Source: Janthinobacterium sp. TB1-E2 (GTDB lineage Bacteria; Pseudomonadota; Gammaproteobacteria; Burkholderiales; Burkholderiaceae_D). From it: a stretch of 64,000 bases of DNA. Positions within the stretch are counted from its first letter, which is position 1. Each line of letters starts with the position of its first letter. The stretch covers positions 5,704,001 through 5,768,000 of the forward strand of contig NZ_CP142523.1 in the NCBI RefSeq assembly GCF_036885605.1, given 5' to 3'. A program made the translations under genes and the position numbers. Shown here piece by piece: positions 57,978 through 64,000 of this stretch. Under the pieces are notes generated by a model. It made no database searches. It saw only the letters and a list, made by a program, of their open reading frames with translations, and had not been told where the DNA came from.

Positions 57978-58307
57978 TCAGTTCGTCTTGGCTTGTTGCG
58001 CATAATACGCGGCGACATCGGCGATATCCTGGTCCGACAGGCTGCTGGCGATGCCCTTCATGCTGGGGTGCTTGCGGTCGCCCTTCTTGTAGGCTTGCAG
58101 CGCATTCTCGATATATTTTGCCGGCTGGCCGCCGATCATCGGCACCTGGAATACTTCAGGGAAGGTTGCCTTGTAACCGGGAATGCCGTGGCAGCCGATA
58201 CACATTTCCACCTTGGCAGGGGCTGCCTTGGCGTTTCCTACAATGTCAGCCGCTGTGACGGCATTTGCTATGCCGGCAAGCACGAGAAGTGCAAATATTT
58301 TTTTCAT
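57978..58307 (-). CDS. Class I c-type cytochrome (c4/c553-like)
   Basis: A 109-residue periplasmic cytochrome with signal peptide (cut near AVTAAD), haem site CIGCH (Cys36, Cys39, His40) and a likely axial Met in HPSMKGIASSLSDQDIADVAAYYAQ. The sequence GIPGYKATFPEVFQVPMIGGQPAKYIENALQAYKKGDRKHP matches the other cytochrome's build, suggesting duplication. ATG at 58307 is chosen by the signal peptide. A promoter with TTGGCA and TAAAAT lies about 55 bases upstream. Confidence 0.92.
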   Translation of the reverse strand: MKKIFALLVLAGIANAVTAADIVGNAKAAPAKVEMCIGCHGIPGYKATFPEVFQVPMIGGQPAKYIENALQAYKKGDRKHPSMKGIASSLSDQDIADVAAYYAQQAKTN

Positions 58308-58360
58308 AGTGGCAATGTGAACAAAGGTAATCGGAGAAACGCCAGAGCTGGTTTTTTTTG

Positions 58361-58390
58361 ATTTTATGTGTTGACAATTAAGGTTGCCAA
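58361..58390 (-). promoter_or_regulatory. Sigma-70 promoter of the cytochrome pair
   Basis: On the minus strand TTGGCA (58385-58390) and TAAAAT (58361-58366) are 18 bases apart, 54 bases before the first cytochrome gene. Confidence 0.55.
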
Positions 58391-58540
58391 TTAATCTGCT
58401 GCTTGCCGATTCTAGCCAAGATATTCTTGCAAGTCCACCTATAAAACCCGCATTGTAGGCACGCAGGCACAGGCCGTCCGCGTGACGCTGGGCCACAGTT
58501 CTGTTTATACTCACCATTTCCCCACTTTGGCAGACCGCTC

Positions 58541-59410
<870 letters not shown>

Positions 59411-59419
59411 GGAGCGCCG

Positions 59420-60058
59420 GTGAACGACATCAGCCCCGACAAGGTCTTCGTCCCCCTGGAACTGCACGGCATCCGCCTCGAAGCGCTGGCGCCGCACCAT
59501 GCGGCCGGCCTGCGCGCGGCGGCCATGGATGGCGAACTGTGGAATCTGCGCGTCACCTCCGTGCCCGAACCGGACCAGGTGGACCAGTACATTTTCAAGG
59601 GCATCGAGATGCGCCCTTCGCGCTTCGCCTTTGCCGTCGTCGACGCGGCAAGCGGCGAGGTGCTGGGCACCACCAGCTACCACGACGTGGTACCGGCCAT
59701 CGGGCGCCTGGAAATCGGCTACACCTGGTATGCGAAGCGCTGCCAGCGCAGCCACGTCAACACCACCTGCAAATTGCTGCTGCTGGCGCACGCCTTCGAC
59801 ACGCTCGGCTGCGCGCTGGTGGGCCTGCGCACCGATAATTTCAACCACGCCTCGCAGGCGGCCATCGAACGCCTGGGCGCGAAAAAGGATGGCGTGCTGC
59901 GCCACCATGCGCTGCGCCGCGACGGCACCGTGCGCGACACGGTCATGTACAGCATCACGCGCGGCGAGTGGCCGGAAATTGCCGCCCACCTGCGCTACAA
60001 GCTGGCGCAGCGCCCCATCGCCGCACTGCCGCGCGCAGGAGAGCGGTCGCCATGCTGA
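59420..60058 (+). CDS. GNAT-family N-acetyltransferase (RimJ/RimL type)
   Basis: A 212-residue acetyltransferase of the type acting on protein N-termini or small amines: LHGIRLEALAPHHAAGL at the start, then GTTSYHDVVPAIGRLEIGYTWYAKRCQRSHVNTTCK with the acetyl-CoA loop, and TDNFNHASQAAIERLGAKKDGVLRHHALRRDG. The start is GTG at 59420 with AAGGAG upstream. It overlaps the VWA gene by 7 bases. It interrupts the usual MoxR-VWA gene pair. Confidence 0.92.
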   Translation: MNDISPDKVFVPLELHGIRLEALAPHHAAGLRAAAMDGELWNLRVTSVPEPDQVDQYIFKGIEMRPSRFAFAVVDAASGEVLGTTSYHDVVPAIGRLEIGYTWYAKRCQRSHVNTTCKLLLLAHAFDTLGCALVGLRTDNFNHASQAAIERLGAKKDGVLRHHALRRDGTVRDTVMYSITRGEWPEIAAHLRYKLAQRPIAALPRAGERSPC

Positions 60059-61221
60059 TCGATTTCTTCTTCACGCTCAAGGACGCGAAGATTCCCGTTT
60101 CGATCAAGGAGTTTTTGACCTTGCTCGAGGCGCTGCAAAAGAACGTCATCGACCCCTCGATGGATGATTTTTACTATCTGTCGCGCCTGACCCTGGTCAA
60201 GGATGAAGCCCATTTCGACAAGTTCGACCGCGCGTTTGCCCAGTACTTCAAGGGCGTCAATGCGGCCTTCGACACGAACGCGGCAATACCGCTCGACTGG
60301 CTGCTCAAGCGCATGCAGCGCGAACTGTCCGAGGAGCAGAAGGCGCAGCTGGAAAAATTCGGCTACGACAAGCTGATGGACCGCCTGAACGAGCTGTTGA
60401 AGGAGCAGAAGGAGCGCCACGAAGGCGGCAGCAAGTGGATCGGCACGGGCGGCACGTCGCCGTTCGGCAATGGCGGCACGAACCCGGAAGGCATCCGCAT
60501 CGGCGGCAAGGGCGGCAACCGCACGGCCGTGAAAGTGTGGGAAGCGCGCAGCTACAAGGATTACGACGGCGAGCGCGAACTGGGCACGCGCAACATCAAG
60601 GTGGCCTTGCGCCGCCTGCGCAAGTTCGCGCGCGAAGGCGCGGAAGACGAACTGGCGCTGGACGCCACCATCGCCGCCACGGCCAACAACGCGGGCTACC
60701 TCGACATCAGGATGCGGCCCGAACGCAAGAACCGCATCAAGGTGCTGATGCTGTTGGACGTGGGCGGCAGCATGGACGACCATATCGAGCGCACCGAGGA
60801 ACTGTTTTCGGCGGCGAAGACGGAATTCAAGAACATGGAGTTCTTTTACTTCCATAACTGCGTCTACGACTACCTGTGGAAGAACAACCGGCGCCGCAAC
60901 GCCGAGCGTTTCCCCACCTGGGACGTGCTGCGCAAATACCCGCCCGACACCAAGCTGATCTTCGTCGGCGACGCCACCATGAGCCCCTATGAAATCCTGC
61001 AGCCGGGCGGCAGCGTCGAATACAACAACGAGGAAGCGGGATCGACGTGGCTGGCGCGCTTTACCCAGGCGTTCCCGAAATTCATCTGGCTCAATCCAGA
61101 GTCCGAGGGCTTGTGGCAGTACCGCCAGTCGATCGGCGTGATGCGGCAGTTGATGAACAACCGCATGTTCCCCCTGTCGATCGACGGGCTGGAGCGGGGC
61201 ATGCGTCTGCTCAGTAAATAA
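60052..61221 (+). CDS. VWA-domain CoxE-like protein
   Basis: A 389-residue protein that partners MoxR ATPases. The N-terminal half is helical (MLIDFFFTLKDAKIPVSIKEFLTLLEAL), followed by a Gly-rich linker (GTGGTSPFGNGG). The C-terminal half is a von Willebrand A domain with the metal-ion site DVGGS (usual DxSxS or DxGxS). With the MoxR protein it likely forms a maturation chaperone, possibly for copper or haem enzymes such as those encoded upstream; the client is unknown. ATG at 60052 follows AGGAG. Confidence 0.9.
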   Translation: MLIDFFFTLKDAKIPVSIKEFLTLLEALQKNVIDPSMDDFYYLSRLTLVKDEAHFDKFDRAFAQYFKGVNAAFDTNAAIPLDWLLKRMQRELSEEQKAQLEKFGYDKLMDRLNELLKEQKERHEGGSKWIGTGGTSPFGNGGTNPEGIRIGGKGGNRTAVKVWEARSYKDYDGERELGTRNIKVALRRLRKFAREGAEDELALDATIAATANNAGYLDIRMRPERKNRIKVLMLLDVGGSMDDHIERTEELFSAAKTEFKNMEFFYFHNCVYDYLWKNNRRRNAERFPTWDVLRKYPPDTKLIFVGDATMSPYEILQPGGSVEYNNEEAGSTWLARFTQAFPKFIWLNPESEGLWQYRQSIGVMRQLMNNRMFPLSIDGLERGMRLLSK

Positions 61222-61534
61222 AAGCGCCTAACAAAAAGTCCATGGCGGCAGGGGGCCGCCATGCCGTACACTGCGACACGGCACTACCGTGCGGAGCATC
61301 TCCGCCGCGGGCGGGTACCATACGCTGATACCAGCCCTGCCCTACCCTGCTGCACCCTGTGCGCGGCCGCCATGGCCGCGACACTGTTCGATTGCGCACA
61401 TCGTGCGCGCCTTCTGCTCCGGTAGAATCGGCGCATCGCTCTGCGCAAACAATGCACCATCGCTGCACCACGACATTGCCGCGCCAGCCCCCGTGCTGCC
61501 GGCCGGTGCCAGCGCCATTTTCAAAGGAATGAGC

Positions 61535-62722
61535 ATGCAAAGTCTGATCTCGATCGCCGCCGACCTGTCCTGGCCGTTCGCCATTACCCTGGCCTGGGTA
61601 GTGGGCGAATTCGGCCACCGCTGGACGGGCCTGCCGCGCATCAGTTTTTACGGCGTGATCGGCTTCGTCCTCGCGCAGACGCAGGTGGGCATCCTGCCGC
61701 AGACGGACGCCGGCCCCATGCTGGTGCTGGCCGACGTGGCCTTCGGCCTGATCCTGTTCGAGGTGGGCTACCGCATCAACCTGCGGTGGCTGAAGAACAA
61801 CCCGTGGATCGCCGTCACGGGCTTGGTCGAGTCCCTGCTGACCTTTACCGTCGTCTACTTCATCGGCATCGAATTCGGCAGCACTTCGATGACGGCGCTG
61901 CTGCTTGCGTCGCTGGCCATGTCCACCTCGCCGGCCACCATCATGCGCGTCATCAACGAGGAACGCAGCTCGGGCCAGGTCACGGAACGCATCGTCCACC
62001 TCACGGCCTTGAATTGCGTGCTGGCCGTCTTCACGTTCAACATCATCGTCGGCTTCTGGATGTTCCAGAGCTCCACCGATTTGATCGAGGCGAGCAGCAG
62101 CAGCGCCGCCGTGCTTGCCGCCTCGGTTGCCGCCGGCACCGTCTTCGGCATCGTCGTGCCGGCCATGCTGCGCCGCCTGGGCAATATGGCGCAGGACGCC
62201 ACCGTGGCGTTCGCGCTGTCGGTGATGCTGCTCGTCGCCCTCACCTACACCACCAGCCTGTCGCCGCTGCTGGCCACGCTCACCTTCGGCCTGGTGGCGC
62301 GCCACCGCCGTGTCGCCTTCAGCCAGGCGCAGCGCAATTTCGGCGCCATGGGCGAGCTGCTGACGGTGCTGCTGTTCGTGTATGCCGCCTCGACCCTGGA
62401 ATGGGCCAGCGTGACGGCCGGCGCAGGCCTGGCCCTGGCCGTCGTCGGCGGACGCTTGCTGACGAAGGTCGCCGGCGTGGCCGCGTTTTCGCACGTGAGC
62501 GGCATTTCCTGGCGCAAGGGCGTGCTGACGGGCGTGGCGCTGACGCCCGTTTCCGTCTTCATCATCCTGCTGCTCGAACACGCGCGCCAGCACGGCGTGA
62601 ACTTCGGCGACGAATTGAACGCCCTGGCCGCCATCACCCTGGGCCTGGAACTGGTCGGCCCCGTGCTGGTGCAGCGCGTGCTGATGCTGGCCAAAGAAAC
62701 CCACGAAATCAAGGAGCGCTAA
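61535..62722 (+). CDS. Cation/proton antiporter (CPA-family exchanger)
   Basis: A 395-residue membrane protein with about eleven helices resembling Na+/H+ exchangers: LADVAFGLILFEVGYRINLRWL, LLASLAMSTSPATIMRVINEER (the motif after helix 4 with a charged pair) and LSVMLLVALTYTTSLSPLLATLTFGLVARH. No C-terminal TrkA regulatory domain is present. The second of two close ATGs (61535) is chosen because AAAGGA lies at normal distance; the other is at 61529. The substrate ion cannot be told. It ends one base before ybdK. Confidence 0.88.
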   Translation: MQSLISIAADLSWPFAITLAWVVGEFGHRWTGLPRISFYGVIGFVLAQTQVGILPQTDAGPMLVLADVAFGLILFEVGYRINLRWLKNNPWIAVTGLVESLLTFTVVYFIGIEFGSTSMTALLLASLAMSTSPATIMRVINEERSSGQVTERIVHLTALNCVLAVFTFNIIVGFWMFQSSTDLIEASSSSAAVLAASVAAGTVFGIVVPAMLRRLGNMAQDATVAFALSVMLLVALTYTTSLSPLLATLTFGLVARHRRVAFSQAQRNFGAMGELLTVLLFVYAASTLEWASVTAGAGLALAVVGGRLLTKVAGVAAFSHVSGISWRKGVLTGVALTPVSVFIILLLEHARQHGVNFGDELNALAAITLGLELVGPVLVQRVLMLAKETHEIKER

Positions 62723-63853
62723 ATGCCGCTGGAACCCTTTGGCCAATCGGCCGCGCTGACCTTCGGCGTCGAACTCGAACTGCAACTGGTAAATCTGTCG
62801 GACTATGACTTGACGGCAGCCAGCCCCGACCTGCTGCATCTGCTGAACAAGAAACCGTTCCCCGGCAACGTCACGCCGGAAATCACCGAGAGCATGATCG
62901 AGATTAACTCGAGCGTGCACACGCATCACGGCCCCCTGCTGGAACAATTGCAGGAAATCCGCGATACCCTGATCACGGCCGGCGACAAGCTCAATATCGG
63001 CATCGCGGGCGGCGGCACGCACCCGTTCCAGCAATGGTCGTCGCAAAAGATCTTTTCCAAGCCCCGCTTCCAGGAGATTTCGGAGCTGTACGGCTACCTG
63101 GCCAAGCAGTTCACCATCTTCGGCCAGCACGTGCACATCGGCTGTGCCTCGGGCGACGACGCCATGTTTTTGCTGCATTCGCTGAACCGCTACATCCCCC
63201 ATTTCATCGCCCTGTCGGCTTCCTCGCCCTACGTGCAGGGCCGCGACACCCTGTTCGACTCGGCCCGCCTGAACTCCGTGTTCGCCTTTCCCATGAGCGG
63301 GCGCGCGCCGTTCACCCTGAGCTGGGACCAGTTCTCCAACGAGTATTTCGCCAAGATGGAGAACACGGGCATCATCAAGAGCATGAAGGACTTTTACTGG
63401 GATATCCGTCCCAAGCCGGAATTCGGCACCATCGAACTGCGCGTGTGCGACACGCCGCTGACGGTGGAGCGTGCCGCCGCACTGGCCGCCTACCTGCAGG
63501 CCCTGTGCCGCTACCTGCTCGAACGCAAGGAGGTGCCGCCCGTGGAAGACGATTACCTCGTGTACAACTACAACCGCTTCCAGGCTTGCCGCTTCGGCCT
63601 CGATGGCGCCATCACGCATCCGAAAACCTACGAGACGATGTCGCTGCGCGAAGACATCATGACCACCCTGCGCAAGATGGAACCGCACGCCGAGGCGCTG
63701 GGCAGCACGCCAGCCCTGAAACACCTGTCGGACGTGGCCAAGCAATGGAGCGATGCGCAATACCTGCGCAAGCAGCACAGCTTGCAGGGCAGCGCCGAGG
63801 GCATGGTCGATTCGGCGATCAGATGTTTTCGCGGTGAGCCGATGAACTACTAA
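62723..63853 (+). CDS. ybdK: YbdK-type carboxylate-amine ligase
   Basis: A 376-residue ATP-dependent ligase of glutamate-cysteine ligase family 2. It begins with [25 protein letters not shown] and carries [22 protein letters not shown] and [23 protein letters not shown], the metal-binding acid/His motifs. E. coli YbdK has weak glutamate-cysteine ligase activity, but the natural substrate is unknown. Its ATG follows the antiporter stop directly, so the two form an operon. Confidence 0.93.
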   Translation: MPLEPFGQSAALTFGVELELQLVNLSDYDLTAASPDLLHLLNKKPFPGNVTPEITESMIEINSSVHTHHGPLLEQLQEIRDTLITAGDKLNIGIAGGGTHPFQQWSSQKIFSKPRFQEISELYGYLAKQFTIFGQHVHIGCASGDDAMFLLHSLNRYIPHFIALSASSPYVQGRDTLFDSARLNSVFAFPMSGRAPFTLSWDQFSNEYFAKMENTGIIKSMKDFYWDIRPKPEFGTIELRVCDTPLTVERAAALAAYLQALCRYLLERKEVPPVEDDYLVYNYNRFQACRFGLDGAITHPKTYETMSLREDIMTTLRKMEPHAEALGSTPALKHLSDVAKQWSDAQYLRKQHSLQGSAEGMVDSAIRCFRGEPMNY

Positions 63854-63873
63854 GGCTGCTCTGCATGGTAACG

Positions 63874-63943
63874 TAGGTCGGATTAGCCCGTAGGGCGTAA
63901 TCCGACAACATTGTTAGCGCCAGTGGTTGGCGTCGGATTACGG
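63874..63943. repeat. Intergenic two-hairpin repeat element, copy 2
   Basis: It starts GTAGGTCGGATTA, with the complement TAATCCGAC after a short loop, then ACAACATTGTTAGC and a second arm GTTGGCGTCGGATTACG. Order and spacing follow the element at 17626-17735, with both stems reduced. It lies 20 bases after the ybdK stop. Confidence 0.65.
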
Positions 63944-63947
63944 TCCT

Positions 63948-63976
63948 TGGGGTCTGACCCGCCGGGCCAGACCCCA
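63948..63976. repeat. GGGTCTGACCC-type inverted repeat, copy 2
   Basis: TGGGGTCTG pairs with CAGACCCCA across an 11-base loop. The same core sequence forms the arms of the element at 43543-43609. No coding sequence follows it within the window. Confidence 0.65.
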
Positions 63977-64000
63977 GCACTCAATAACGTCAACCAAAAA

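Overview
The window is a dense, GC-rich stretch of a betaproteobacterial chromosome, most like Oxalobacteraceae (Janthinobacterium, Massilia or Duganella type). This rests on gene content and order: tlpA-aroQ-accB-accC-prmA-DUF3426-PfkB, ubiC-yqiA-mpl, sigma-54 regulator-ampD, Lys/Ala/Pro histone-like proteins, and intergenic repeats of a type familiar from that family. It contains about 61 protein genes and one gene remnant. I found no rRNA or tRNA gene, CRISPR array, insertion sequence or phage gene.

Layout. 1-18.3 kb is housekeeping: 3' part of hemL, a HAD phosphatase, corA, the leftward chain tonB-like/aroE/mtgA, an RNB exoribonuclease, the overlapping mpl/yqiA/ubiC set, then the rightward tlpA, aroQ, accBC, prmA, DUF3426 and PfkB-kinase run, and yggT. 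18.3-21.9 kb holds a large histone H1-like repeat protein, a long intergenic region with a candidate small RNA, and a LysR/NTF2-like pair followed by a collapsed SDR gene. 21.9-29.5 kb has nrdAB with a tandem NrdR-box promoter, ampD, a sigma-54 activator without receiver domain, and a ypjD/PP0621-like pair.

29.5-41.4 kb looks like an accessory block lying between ypjD and ffh, which are neighbours in many proteobacteria. It holds a lipoprotein, an orphan ABC solute-binding protein and an iron cluster: FecI/FecR, a TonB-dependent siderophore receptor, DUF3649, PepSY reductase-like protein, DUF3325 and MacA/MacB. Together these could import a ferric siderophore, reduce or release the iron in the periplasm and export the empty siderophore. 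A strong Fur box precedes fecI.

41.4-51.4 kb returns to core genes: ffh, a SWIB protein with a histone-like tail, a lytic transglycosylase, proS, rppH, mqo with a lipobox, DUF1841, and a three-gene oxidoreductase/membrane-protein operon. 51.4-58.3 kb is a compact nitrite-to-N2O module: nirK (with an extra N-terminal cupredoxin domain), ric and norB in one leftward operon, divergent from norR. The intergenic region carries a textbook sigma-54 promoter, an FNR-type box and three GT-N7-AC NorR-type sites. Two small c-type cytochromes follow.

58.5-63.9 kb has a MoxR AAA+ ATPase, a GNAT enzyme and a VWA/CoxE-like protein, then a cation/proton antiporter and a YbdK-type carboxylate-amine ligase. 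The window ends in two families of intergenic repeats that also occur near 17.6 and 43.5 kb.
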